A stretch of DNA of 9,932 bases, taken from the NCBI GenBank assembly GCA_027343965.1, contig DAHWJX010000061.1, positions 1-9,932 of the forward strand, read 5' to 3'. Of this stretch, positions 1 through 7,024 are shown piece after piece (within the stretch, counting starts at the first letter, position 1; the number at the start of each line of letters is the position of its first letter). Both the position numbers and the translations under genes were made by a program. The notes below the pieces were generated by a model that saw nothing but the letters and a program-made list of their open reading frames with translations, ran no database searches and was not told the origin of the DNA. The stretch is from JAKACU01 sp021821185. Its GTDB lineage: Bacteria; Bacillota; Bacilli; Alicyclobacillales; SLC66.

Positions 1-1361
1 GAGCAGGCATGGGCGCTATCGCCAGTATTTTATTGGATCGCGGTTATCGTGTATCGGGATCTGATGTTGCGATGCATGACAACATTGCTAAGTTAACAGC
101 GCGTGGTGCAGAGGTGCACATTGGACACGACGCGGCAAATATTTGCCATGCAGACTATGTGGTCTACTCTACGGCGGTTGCACAGGACAATGTAGAACTC
201 GTGGCTGCCCGGAGTAAAAATATCCCAATTATGCATCGATCGCAAATGCTTGCCAAAGTGATGCAAGAGGGTCAAGGTGTTGCTATTGCAGGTGCGCATG
301 GTAAGACGACAACCACGTCGATGGTGGCTTTTGCGCTAGAACAGGCAGGCCTTGATCCGACGTTTTTGATCGGCGGGATCGTCTCAAATTTAGGCGTTGG
401 TGCAAAGGCTGGCAAAGGGGATTTTGTTATCGCGGAAGCTGATGAGAGCGATGGATCATTCTTGAATTACACACCAGCCGTCGCCGTGGTGACCAATATC
501 GAGGCGGATCACCTTGAACATTATGATGGTAGCTTCGCCAATTTGACGAAAGCGTACTTGGCTTTTATGAATCGTGTGACATCTGATGGTTTGCTGATCA
601 CCTGTATAGATAGTGAAACGGTGCGCGAATTGTTGCCACATGTTTCATGTACTGTGCAGACATACGCCATTGATCGTGATGATGCCGATTATACAGTCTC
701 CGTGCTGCACGCTGATGAACATGGTTCACAATGTCAGGTCTTGTGGCATGGGGAGTTACTCGGTATTCTTGAACTTCACGTACCCGGTCGTCATAATATC
801 GCTAATGCGCTCGCGACAATCGCCGTGGCGTTGCATGCGGGCATTCCGTTTGCGGTGACTGCGCAGTCGTTAAAGGAGTTTCGCGGTGCGATGCGGCGGT
901 TACAAGTCCTTCATGACGAAAATGGCATTACGATCATCGATGATTACGCCCATCATCCGACAGAAATAAGAGCGACACTGGCCGCAGTTCGGGTGAGTCA
1001 TCGTCGTATCGTTGCCGTATTTCAACCACAACGTTACACACGCACTTTTCACTTATTTGATGAATTTGCTAAAGCTTTCGAACTGGCTGATGATGTCGTG
1101 ATATGTGATATTTATTCACCAGCAGGTGAGCAGCCTATTGCAGGGGTAAGTGCATCTCTATTGACAGAGGCCATTTGCGCGCAAAGCAATTCGCGGGCAA
1201 AATATCGAGCTACGAAAGATGATGTTTTACATTATTTACAAATTAATGTAGGGCCTGGTGATCTTGTGCTTACTATGGGGGCAGGGGATATTTGGAAGGT
1301 TGGTAAACAGCTTTCACAGTGGTTAGCTATACAAGCTGGGGAACATGTAGCTACTGTTTGA
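1..1361 (+). CDS. murC: UDP-N-acetylmuramate--L-alanine ligase, 5'-truncated
   Basis: Cytoplasmic ATP-dependent ligase that adds L-alanine to UDP-N-acetylmuramic acid, the first step of the peptidoglycan stem peptide. The reading frame is open from base 3. It enters with A-G-M-G-A-I-A, the end of the N-terminal GxGGxGM nucleotide-sugar loop, so roughly 15-20 residues lie left of the window and the Met at base 9 is not the true start. Counting from that Met, the Mur-ligase P-loop G-A-H-G-K-T-T-T-T begins at residue 95 (Ala where Thr is commoner), E-A-D-E is at 143-146 followed by SDGSF, NIEADHLEHYDG follows, and the C-terminal domain has D-D-Y-A-H-H-P-T-E at 311-319. The C-terminus is complete (GDLVLTMGAGDIWKVG near the end). 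A terminator follows directly, so it belongs to an upstream unit and is not part of the pilus operon. Identification is secure. Confidence 0.96.
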   Translation, partial: AGMGAIASILLDRGYRVSGSDVAMHDNIAKLTARGAEVHIGHDAANICHADYVVYSTAVAQDNVELVAARSKNIPIMHRSQMLAKVMQEGQGVAIAGAHGKTTTTSMVAFALEQAGLDPTFLIGGIVSNLGVGAKAGKGDFVIAEADESDGSFLNYTPAVAVVTNIEADHLEHYDGSFANLTKAYLAFMNRVTSDGLLITCIDSETVRELLPHVSCTVQTYAIDRDDADYTVSVLHADEHGSQCQVLWHGELLGILELHVPGRHNIANALATIAVALHAGIPFAVTAQSLKEFRGAMRRLQVLHDENGITIIDDYAHHPTEIRATLAAVRVSHRRIVAVFQPQRYTRTFHLFDEFAKAFELADDVVICDIYSPAGEQPIAGVSASLLTEAICAQSNSRAKYRATKDDVLHYLQINVGPGDLVLTMGAGDIWKVGKQLSQWLAIQAGEHVATV

Positions 1362-1378
1362 TTCGATGGTTAACTAGC

Positions 1379-1426
1379 TCCATGCATCACGCTGAAATAT
1401 GGCGTTATGCATGGATTTTTCTTTTT
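1379..1426 (+). terminator. Rho-independent terminator after murC
   Basis: An inverted repeat pairs TCCATGCATCACGC (1379-1392) with GCGTTATGCATGGA (1402-1415). This is 14 pairs with one mismatch and a 9-base loop. It is followed at once by a T-rich tract TTTTTCTTTTT (1416-1426). It starts 18 bases after the murC stop and separates murC transcription from the pilus genes. By implication the pilus genes need their own promoter between 1427 and 1511, although I see no convincing -35/-10 pair there. Confidence 0.88.
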
Positions 1427-1497
1427 CTGAGTACGATTGGCAGGAATTTATTGCTGTTAGGCGAACATACACATGGTTAGACATGAGTGAGGCTTGC

Positions 1498-1503
1498 GGG
1501 AGG
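1498..1503 (+). promoter_or_regulatory. Ribosome binding site that sets the pilD TTG start
   Basis: GGGAGG lies 8 bases before an in-frame TTG at 1512. The longer reading from the TTG at 1494 would place this site inside the gene and has no Shine-Dalgarno of its own. The 1512 start is therefore preferred. Confidence 0.7.
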
Positions 1504-1511
1504 TTTGGTGT

Positions 1512-2288
1512 TTGTCAGAAAGTGGTGTATTGCAAAGCTTTCAGATGATCTTTATCGGCGTTATCGGTGCTTTTATTGGATCCTTCTTAAATGTCGTGGC
1601 GTATCGCGTGCCACGACATGAATCGATTGTTTTTCCTTCATCGCATTGTCCTGACTGCCATCATGACTTACAACCATGGGAGCTTGTGCCTGTGCTGTCT
1701 TGGTTGATGTTACGCGGACGCTGTCATTATTGTCATCGTCCCATTTCTATACGTTATCCCCTGTTAGAGCTGCTAACAGTTGGGCTCTTTTTGTTTACGG
1801 CCTATCAGACCGCATACTTGCCAGCGAGGATTGCGTGGTGGGCATTTTGGATGTTGCTTGTAGCCGCCATTGGGACGGATCTAACCTCGATGCGGGTACC
1901 TGATGTCTTGACGTATCCAGGTGCTGTGATCGTCTTATTAACAACTGGTATGGCTGGCGTTCTTCCATGGGGAACGGCCATAATCGGCGCATTTGTTTGC
2001 TTTTTGTTGCTTGTGTTTATTCATATTATCTCGCGCGGCAATATGGGCTTAGGAGATGCCAAATTATATTTCTCCATTGGAGCGATCTTTGGCCCGGCGC
2101 TTGGCGTCGAGTCGCTTGTTTTTGCTTCAGCTAGCGGGGCATTGATTGGCCTTTCTATGCGTGCATTAGGAAAACTTCAACCACGTCAAAAAATTCCTTT
2201 CGTGCCATACATCGCTGCGGGAGTCGTCCTGACTGCGGTCTTTGGACACACATGGCTTCAAGCGTACTTACGACTTTTGTCACACTGA
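1512..2288 (+). CDS. pilD: Type IV prepilin peptidase (leader peptidase, A24 family)
   Basis: Polytopic membrane aspartic protease that cuts the leader of type IV prepilins after the conserved Gly; in many members it also N-methylates the new first residue. From the TTG start (258 residues) the N-terminal domain has G-x-F-I-G-S-F-L-N-V-V-A-Y-R at 19-32. Two CxxC pairs follow (C46/C49 and C71/C74), the zinc-site cysteines of bifunctional PilD/ComC enzymes, and then RYPLLELL. The two catalytic aspartates are D123 in G-T-D-L and D182 in the hallmark G-L-G-D (179-182). Several hydrophobic stretches between and after these fit the usual multi-pass topology. It is first in the pilus cluster and its likely substrates are the three prepilins encoded downstream. 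It could equally be named comC. Family assignment is firm; the methyltransferase activity is inferred from the intact cysteines. Confidence 0.95.
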   Translation: MSESGVLQSFQMIFIGVIGAFIGSFLNVVAYRVPRHESIVFPSSHCPDCHHDLQPWELVPVLSWLMLRGRCHYCHRPISIRYPLLELLTVGLFLFTAYQTAYLPARIAWWAFWMLLVAAIGTDLTSMRVPDVLTYPGAVIVLLTTGMAGVLPWGTAIIGAFVCFLLLVFIHIISRGNMGLGDAKLYFSIGAIFGPALGVESLVFASASGALIGLSMRALGKLQPRQKIPFVPYIAAGVVLTAVFGHTWLQAYLRLLSH

Positions 2289-2395
2289 TTTTGGGGGATT
2301 TATAGTTTTACTTGCGAGTTTGAGAAGGATTTGTACTTGAGTTTGTCGAATGATGCATTCATATCGCAAATCTTGTTGAATTCGGGGAATTTCTT

Positions 2396-4051
2396 ATGCA
2401 ACGTGTACGTCTTGGCGACTTGTTGCTTGAGATGGGCATGATTTCTCAAGAGCAATTACTTGATGTTCTTGAAGCACAAAAGTCAAGCAAAGAAAAGTTT
2501 GGCGAATTGTTGATTCGCAAGAAGATTCTTACGGAGGAACAATTGATTGAAGTGCTGGAATTTCAGTTAGGAATTCCGCACATCAACTTGTTTCGGTTTC
2601 CTCTGGATTCTTCGATTGTGCGACTCATACCAGAAGGCCTGGCAAGAAGGTATTTGGCTCTCGCTGTCAAGAAAGATAAAAACCACCTGACGGTGGCTAT
2701 GGCTGATCCTATGGATTTTTATGCCATTGAGGATCTCCGTATGAGTTCGGGTTTTATTATTGACCCGGTGATCGCAAGCCGTGCCGATATCCTTACATTT
2801 ATTGATCGCGTCTATACAATTCAGGAAACCGTAGAAGAATTACGATCGCTTGTACCGAAAGAAGACGAACTGGAACAAGAGGTGACGAACGAAGAGTCGC
2901 CTGTGGTTCGTTTGGTCAATCAAATTATCGATCAGGCAGTACAACAACGAGTCAGTGACATCCACATCGATCCTGACGACAATGAAGTGCTCGTTCGATA
3001 TCGCATCGATGGTTTGTTGCAAACTCAACAGTCCCTACCGAAGTATATGCAAGGCATGATCACCGCTCGGATAAAGATCATGTCTAATTTGAATATTGCG
3101 GAACGAAGACTTCCTCAAGACGGACGCATACAGTTTGATCTGGGGTTGCAGACGATTGATATCCGTGTATCGACATTACCAACCGTTAACGGAGAAAAGT
3201 GCGTGTTGCGCTTACTTGATGCTAGAAATGCTGTTATGGATGTGAATCGTTTAGGATTGTCTTCTGCAAACATGACTCATTTTCAGTCGATGATCTCTGC
3301 GTCACATGGTGTTGTCTTAATCACGGGTCCCACTGGTAGTGGCAAGACGTCAACGCTCTATGCAGCTTTGCGCTCGGTGGCAACGCCTCAAAAAAATGTG
3401 ATTACCGTTGAAGACCCTGTAGAATATCGACTGACTGGGGTAAGCCAGGTGCAAGTGAGTCAGAGCATCGGGATGACCTTTGCACGAGGTTTACGCTCGA
3501 TATTGCGACAGGATCCCGATATCATTATGGTTGGTGAGATTCGCGACACGGAAACGGCCGAAGTGGCTGTACGAGCAGCGCTAACAGGCCATTTGGTCTT
3601 TAGCACCCTGCATACCAATGATGCCGTCAGTACGATTACACGTTTGATCGATATGGGGATTGAGTCTTATTTAGTTGCGTCGTCACTCGTAGGTATAGTG
3701 GCACAACGCCTTGTGCGTCGCGTGTGTGCAGACTGTGCAGAACGCTATACACCTACACCATCAGAAGTTGTGTTGCTTTCCCAACATGGTTTTAGTGTGG
3801 AACATCTGATGCATGGACGAGGGTGTGGATACTGTGCAAAAACGGGCTATCGTGGGCGGATTGCTATTCATGAGATCGTCAAGACGGATGAGGTTTTGCG
3901 TTCGCTCATTGTGAATCGTCGGCCGGAGCAAGAACTTCGCGATTATGTGTTATTGCAACATTTTCAATCAATGCAAGAAGATGGTTTGCAAAAAGCCGCT
4001 TCCGGCATAACCACAGTGGAAGAAGTCATGCGAGTCACGATGCGGGAGTGA
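2396..4051 (+). CDS. pilB: Type IV pilus extension ATPase PilB (GspE/PulE family) with MshEN domain
   Basis: Cytoplasmic hexameric motor that powers pilin polymerisation at the PilC platform. The 551 residues are close to the family norm. The N-terminal part has two 24-residue MshEN-type motifs, R-L-G-x-x-L at 5-28 and K-F-G-x-x-L at 34-57, split by exactly five residues; this is the known cyclic di-GMP-binding arrangement. The C-terminal ATPase domain has Walker A GPTGSGKT at 311-318, the Asp box ITVEDPVEY from 336, Walker B QDPDIIMVGE at 372-381, the His box TGHLVFSTLHTND from 397, and a tetracysteine zinc motif (C444/C447 and C477/C480) seen in extension ATPases but not in PilT. The ATG start is preceded by CGGGGAA about 7 bases upstream. 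The stop overlaps the start region of pilT, implying coupled translation. Regulation by cyclic di-GMP is inferred from the motif. Confidence 0.96.
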   Translation: MQRVRLGDLLLEMGMISQEQLLDVLEAQKSSKEKFGELLIRKKILTEEQLIEVLEFQLGIPHINLFRFPLDSSIVRLIPEGLARRYLALAVKKDKNHLTVAMADPMDFYAIEDLRMSSGFIIDPVIASRADILTFIDRVYTIQETVEELRSLVPKEDELEQEVTNEESPVVRLVNQIIDQAVQQRVSDIHIDPDDNEVLVRYRIDGLLQTQQSLPKYMQGMITARIKIMSNLNIAERRLPQDGRIQFDLGLQTIDIRVSTLPTVNGEKCVLRLLDARNAVMDVNRLGLSSANMTHFQSMISASHGVVLITGPTGSGKTSTLYAALRSVATPQKNVITVEDPVEYRLTGVSQVQVSQSIGMTFARGLRSILRQDPDIIMVGEIRDTETAEVAVRAALTGHLVFSTLHTNDAVSTITRLIDMGIESYLVASSLVGIVAQRLVRRVCADCAERYTPTPSEVVLLSQHGFSVEHLMHGRGCGYCAKTGYRGRIAIHEIVKTDEVLRSLIVNRRPEQELRDYVLLQHFQSMQEDGLQKAASGITTVEEVMRVTMRE

Positions 4052-4059
4052 TGCTTTTG

Positions 4060-5085
4060 ATGGATTTGATCGATGTTTTTCAATTAGCGCATGAAAAGGG
4101 CGCTTCTGATGTGCATATTTCGGTGAACGTGGCTCCGGTCTATCGAGTGCACGGGGAACTGTCGGCACAAGGTGATGTCTTGCGTCCTGCTGATACGGAA
4201 ATTATGGCGCGCTCTATAATGACTGATACGCAGTGGAGTCGATTTATTGAGACCGGAGAAATTGATTTTTCCTACAGTGTTCCAGGAACCACGCGTCTTC
4301 GTATCAATGTCTATCGCCAACGTGGATGTTGTAGTATAGCGGCCCGTCTTGTACCTAATGCTGTGCCGGATCTTGATAGTTTGCATCTGCCTGCCGTGGT
4401 GCGAACATTTGCGCAAAAGCCGCATGGATTGGTGTTGGTGACAGGGCCGACAGGAAGTGGTAAATCCACGACGCTAGCTGCATTGATCAATCACATCAAT
4501 CACATGGTGCGACGACATATCATTACATTAGAAGATCCGATCGAATACCTGCATGCCCATCGGTTGTCTGTGATCGATCAACGAGAAATTGGCCTTGACA
4601 CACACGGTTTTGGACCTGCTTTACGAGCTGCGCTACGTCAGGATCCTGACGTGATCCTGGTAGGTGAGATGCGCGACCTTGAAACTATCAGTACTGCGAT
4701 CACAGCGGCAGAGACTGGGCATTTGGTGTTCGCCACATTGCATACAAGCGATGCCGTACAGACGATTGATCGGATCATTGATGTGTTTCCAGCCAATCAG
4801 CAGCCACAAGTACGCATTCAATTGTCGGCCGTCTTGCAGGGGATCTTGTCGCAACGGCTGTATAAAACCAAAAATGGTGATGGGAGGGTGGCAGCTCTAG
4901 AGATTTTGGTCAATACACCTGCTGTGTCCAACTTGATTCGTTCGGAGAAAGGTCATCAGATTCGCTCTGTTTTGCAAACCAATCGCGCCGTCGGCATGCA
5001 GACGATGGAAATGCACCTACGTGAGTTAATTGCTTCTGGCATATTGACCGAGTCGGTCTTGCAACAATTGGACAAGTCGTACTAG
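4060..5085 (+). CDS. pilT: Type IV pilus retraction ATPase PilT
   Basis: Cytoplasmic hexameric motor that disassembles the pilus and drives retraction (twitching, DNA uptake). Read from the ATG at 4060 it has 341 residues and begins MDLIDVFQLAHEKGASDVHI, typical of PilT. A GTG at 4048 (overlapping the pilB stop) or ATG at 4051 would add three or four residues. The GGGAG at 4044-4048 is 11 bases from 4060 but only 2 from 4051, so 4060 is preferred with moderate certainty. Motifs: Walker A GPTGSGKS at 129-136, ITLEDPIEY from 155, Walker B QDPDVILVGEMRD from 194, the His box TGHLVFATLHTSD from 219, and A-V-S-N-L-I-R at 288-294, matching the AIRNLIR retraction motif of PilT. There is no N-terminal MshEN domain and no tetracysteine site, which separates it from PilB. 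It is tightly coupled to pilB upstream and to pilC downstream. Confidence 0.95.
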   Translation: MDLIDVFQLAHEKGASDVHISVNVAPVYRVHGELSAQGDVLRPADTEIMARSIMTDTQWSRFIETGEIDFSYSVPGTTRLRINVYRQRGCCSIAARLVPNAVPDLDSLHLPAVVRTFAQKPHGLVLVTGPTGSGKSTTLAALINHINHMVRRHIITLEDPIEYLHAHRLSVIDQREIGLDTHGFGPALRAALRQDPDVILVGEMRDLETISTAITAAETGHLVFATLHTSDAVQTIDRIIDVFPANQQPQVRIQLSAVLQGILSQRLYKTKNGDGRVAALEILVNTPAVSNLIRSEKGHQIRSVLQTNRAVGMQTMEMHLRELIASGILTESVLQQLDKSY

Positions 5086-5095
5086 GGGGGATTTC

Positions 5096-6343
5096 GTGGC
5101 GACATTTTCGTATCAGGCGGTGGATCGGCTGGGCAAGGTGTCGCGCGGGAAACTCGTGGCTGAGACCCCGGAATTAGTGATTACAACCCTGCGTGCACAA
5201 GGAATCTATGTAACGAAGTTGTTGGAAGAAAAGGGCTGGCGAACCCGGCTAAAAACGAGCGAGAACAGTTTCTTGTCGATGGAAATTCATCTTGGTCGCA
5301 AAGTCAAAGGCAGCGATTTTGCTGTTTTTACCAGACAATTGGCAACTTTGATGAAGGCAGGAGTCACGGTAGCTGACGGGGTTCGCGTGTTGGCACAGCA
5401 AACGGAACGAAAGCCGTTTGCCAAAGCGCTCGAAGAAGTTGCGACAAAACTGAGCAATGGATCCCAATTTTCCGAGTCAGCAGCGGAACGGCCAGACATC
5501 TTTCCTGCATTATTTATCAACATGGTTCGCGCGGGTGAAGTTTCTGGAAATCTCGACGGTGTTCTTGAAAAACTTGCTGTTTTTTTTGAAAAAGAGCACT
5601 ACACTACTGAGAAGATCAAGTCTGCTATGACCTATCCTTTGATCGTTTCGATTTTGGCGATTGCCGTCGTATTTATCCTGATGACTACAGTGATACCCAC
5701 ATTTGTTGGGCTTTTTGCGAATTTTCATGCGCAGTTGCCGCTTGCCACAAGAATCGTCATGGGCGTTTCGCACTTTTTCGTGCAGTTCTGGTATCTGCTT
5801 ATCATTTTTTTAGTCGCAGTAGTTGTGTTGTATTTCTGGCTCATCAGAAAGCCGACATTACGATACTATCGGGATATTATTCTTCTTAAGATGCCTATTT
5901 TTGGGCCGCTATTGCAAAAATCGGCTGTTGCGAGGATGTCGCGCACGTTAGGATCGCTTTTTGCAAGTTCCGTCCCGATCTTGCAAGCACTGAAACTCAC
6001 GGCCGATGCGGTAGAAAATGAGGTAGTAGCCCGGGCCCTGCTTGGTTCATCCGATAGTTTAATGTCGGGAAAGCCTTTGTCAGAACCCCTTTCAAAGTCC
6101 CGAGTCTTTCCACCCCTTGTCGTGCACATGATCACGGTGGGGGAGCAGACAGGAAATCTGGATTTCATGCTGTCTAAGATTGCTGACTTTTACGAAGCGG
6201 AGACGGAAGCGGTTGTTGATCGCTTAAAGACGCTGATTGAACCACTGATGATCGTCATTTTGACCACTATTGTCGGGACGATCATTATCGCAGTTATCTC
6301 ACCCATGTTTTCGCTCTATCAGCAGATGGGAAGTCTCGGTTAG
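5096..6343 (+). CDS. pilC: Type IV pilus inner-membrane platform protein PilC (GspF family)
   Basis: Cytoplasmic-membrane platform on which PilB and PilT act. The GTG start at 5096 has a GGGGGG site 5 bases upstream, 10 bases after the pilT stop. The 415 residues are a standard length. The N-terminus TFSYQAVDRLGKVSRGKL is the usual PilC opening. Two repeated T2SF cytoplasmic domains follow: the first from about residue 74 (DFAVFTRQLATLMKAGVTVADGV), the second from about 280 (RMSRTLGSLFASSVPILQAL). Each ends in the matching signature, NMVRAGEVSGNLDGVLEKLAVFFEKE and HMITVGEQTGNLDFMLSKIADFYEAE. Transmembrane segments lie at about 180-203, 227-250 and 385-405. It contains an eight-T run at 5580-5587. 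A candidate promoter sequence lies in its last 90 bases. Confidence 0.95.
   Translation: MATFSYQAVDRLGKVSRGKLVAETPELVITTLRAQGIYVTKLLEEKGWRTRLKTSENSFLSMEIHLGRKVKGSDFAVFTRQLATLMKAGVTVADGVRVLAQQTERKPFAKALEEVATKLSNGSQFSESAAERPDIFPALFINMVRAGEVSGNLDGVLEKLAVFFEKEHYTTEKIKSAMTYPLIVSILAIAVVFILMTTVIPTFVGLFANFHAQLPLATRIVMGVSHFFVQFWYLLIIFLVAVVVLYFWLIRKPTLRYYRDIILLKMPIFGPLLQKSAVARMSRTLGSLFASSVPILQALKLTADAVENEVVARALLGSSDSLMSGKPLSEPLSKSRVFPPLVVHMITVGEQTGNLDFMLSKIADFYEAETEAVVDRLKTLIEPLMIVILTTIVGTIIIAVISPMFSLYQQMGSLG
6260..6288 (+). promoter_or_regulatory. Candidate sigma-A-type promoter inside the end of pilC
   Basis: TTGACC (6260-6265, 5 of 6 to consensus), a 17-base spacer and CATTAT (6283-6288, 4 of 6). 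It lies about 140 bases before the pilin ATG and would let the pilin be transcribed apart from the motor genes. It sits inside codons for the third PilC membrane segment, so it may be chance. Confidence 0.3.
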
Positions 6344-6355
6344 TAAAGCGCACTC

Positions 6356-6394
6356 GTGGCGGCTCCGATGTCATAGCGGATGGTCTGCCGCCAC
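6356..6394 (+). promoter_or_regulatory. GC-rich hairpin between pilC and the pilin gene
   Basis: GTGGCGGC (6356-6363) pairs perfectly with GCCGCCAC (6387-6394), and an inner TCCG (6364-6367) with CGGA (6377-6380). No T tract follows, so it is not a normal intrinsic terminator. It lies 12 bases after the pilC stop and 16 bases before the strong pilin ribosome site. It may stabilise or delimit a processed pilin mRNA; that role is inferred. Confidence 0.55.
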
Positions 6395-6410
6395 ACTAAT
6401 AGAGAGTAGA

Positions 6411-6420
6411 AAAGGAGGTG
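6411..6420 (+). promoter_or_regulatory. Near-perfect ribosome binding site of the pilin gene
   Basis: AAAGGAGGTG, continued by A, matches the anti-Shine-Dalgarno over its core. GGAGG ends 8 bases before the ATG at 6427. It is the strongest site in the window and fixes the start at 6427 rather than at the GTG at 6418, which lies within the site itself. It fits high expression of a major pilin. Confidence 0.85.
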
Positions 6421-6426
6421 AAAAAC

Positions 6427-6960
6427 ATGTTAAAACGTTTATTTCAATGGGCTATTGCTCGCAAGGCTGATGAAGGCGTTACGCTTATCGAATTATTGGC
6501 AGTCATCGTCATTCTGGCTATCATCGCGGGTATTGCAGTTCCGGTGGTGTTGGGGTCGATTAATAGTGCTAAGGTTAACACAACGGAGCAGGATCTGAGT
6601 ATCATTTCAGAGGCGCTTAATAGATACGCCGTGGAACACAACGGTCAGTATCCAACAACTAGTTCAGCATCAGCCATATCCTTACAAGGTACTGCTCTCG
6701 TTGCACCATCCGGGGATAGTGTTACCTACATTCCGCCAAACAGCACTACTCCAACAACAGGCACCCTTGAGAAGGCACTCGCCCCGTATCTAGCAGCTAT
6801 ACCTGCAGATGGATGGGGTAATGCATTTGGGTACTCTGCTCAGGCTCCAGCTCCTGGTAGCACTCAAACTTTCACAGTGGAAACAATGCAATCCGAAAAT
6901 AGTTTGTACTATTACGTTACAAATTCGAATGGCGTTACTGATTCCAGTACTTCTCCGTAG
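6427..6960 (+). CDS. Type IV prepilin, probable major pilin, GspG-like
   Basis: Structural subunit of the pilus fibre, made as a precursor, cut by PilD and assembled by PilB/PilC. It has 177 residues. The 17-residue leader is basic and ends in Gly17. Cleavage gives V-T-L-I-E-L-L-A-V-I-V-I-L at 18-30, with Glu at mature position 5 and a hydrophobic helix to about residue 45. The first mature residue is Val rather than the usual Phe or Met. A helical N-terminal part (DLSIISEALNRYAVEHNGQYP) leads to a Ser/Thr/Pro-rich stretch. Residues 125-136 read I-P-A-D-G-W-G-N-A-F-G-Y, close to the D-P-W-G-x-x-Y-x-Y motif of the GspG pseudopilin family. There is no cysteine, hence no disulfide loop. The very strong ribosome site and the position just after pilC point to the major subunit. 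pilA, pilE or comGC would be possible names; none is certain. Confidence 0.88.
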   Translation: MLKRLFQWAIARKADEGVTLIELLAVIVILAIIAGIAVPVVLGSINSAKVNTTEQDLSIISEALNRYAVEHNGQYPTTSSASAISLQGTALVAPSGDSVTYIPPNSTTPTTGTLEKALAPYLAAIPADGWGNAFGYSAQAPAPGSTQTFTVETMQSENSLYYYVTNSNGVTDSSTSP

Positions 6961-6993
6961 GGATAAAGCGGTGAGTTGCCTGTTTTTTAAACG

Positions 6994-6999
6994 TATAAT
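6994..6999 (+). promoter_or_regulatory. Candidate -10 box before pilM
   Basis: A perfect TATAAT lies 25 bases before the pilM ATG, in the gap after the pilin gene. The hexamer 17 bases upstream (GTGAGT, 6971-6976) matches TTGACA at only 3 of 6, and the better TTGCCT (6976-6981) is only 12 bases away, so the -35 is weak. If real it would start a separate pilMNO-minor pilin transcript with a short leader. Confidence 0.33.
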
Positions 7000-7024
7000 G
7001 AATGTTTACAAGTGAGGTCACTCT

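Noticed and set aside
613..858. 81-residue + strand frame inside murC, and several 60-110 residue minus-strand frames through the window
   Set aside because: All lie within well-recognised genes on the + strand, show no family motifs and are shadows of the real frames.
1427..1511. Promoter for the pilus operon (TTGGCA at 1437-1442, TTGCTG at 1451-1456)
   Set aside because: No acceptable -10 box at 16-18 bases from either hexamer. A promoter is expected here on logic, but the sequence does not show a convincing one.
2289..2395. Promoter or terminator in the pilD-pilB gap
   Set aside because: TTGTAC (2331) and TTGAGT (2337) have only 3/6 -10 partners at proper spacing, and there is no hairpin. 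The 107 bases appear to be plain spacer.
4486..4503. Tandem repeat ATCAATCAC x2 in pilT
   Set aside because: Only two 9-base copies coding I-N-H-I-N-H in a helix after Walker A; no sign of a wider repeat.
6961..6990. Terminator after the pilin gene, suggested by the T6 run at 6983-6988
   Set aside because: No stem of useful length precedes the T run.
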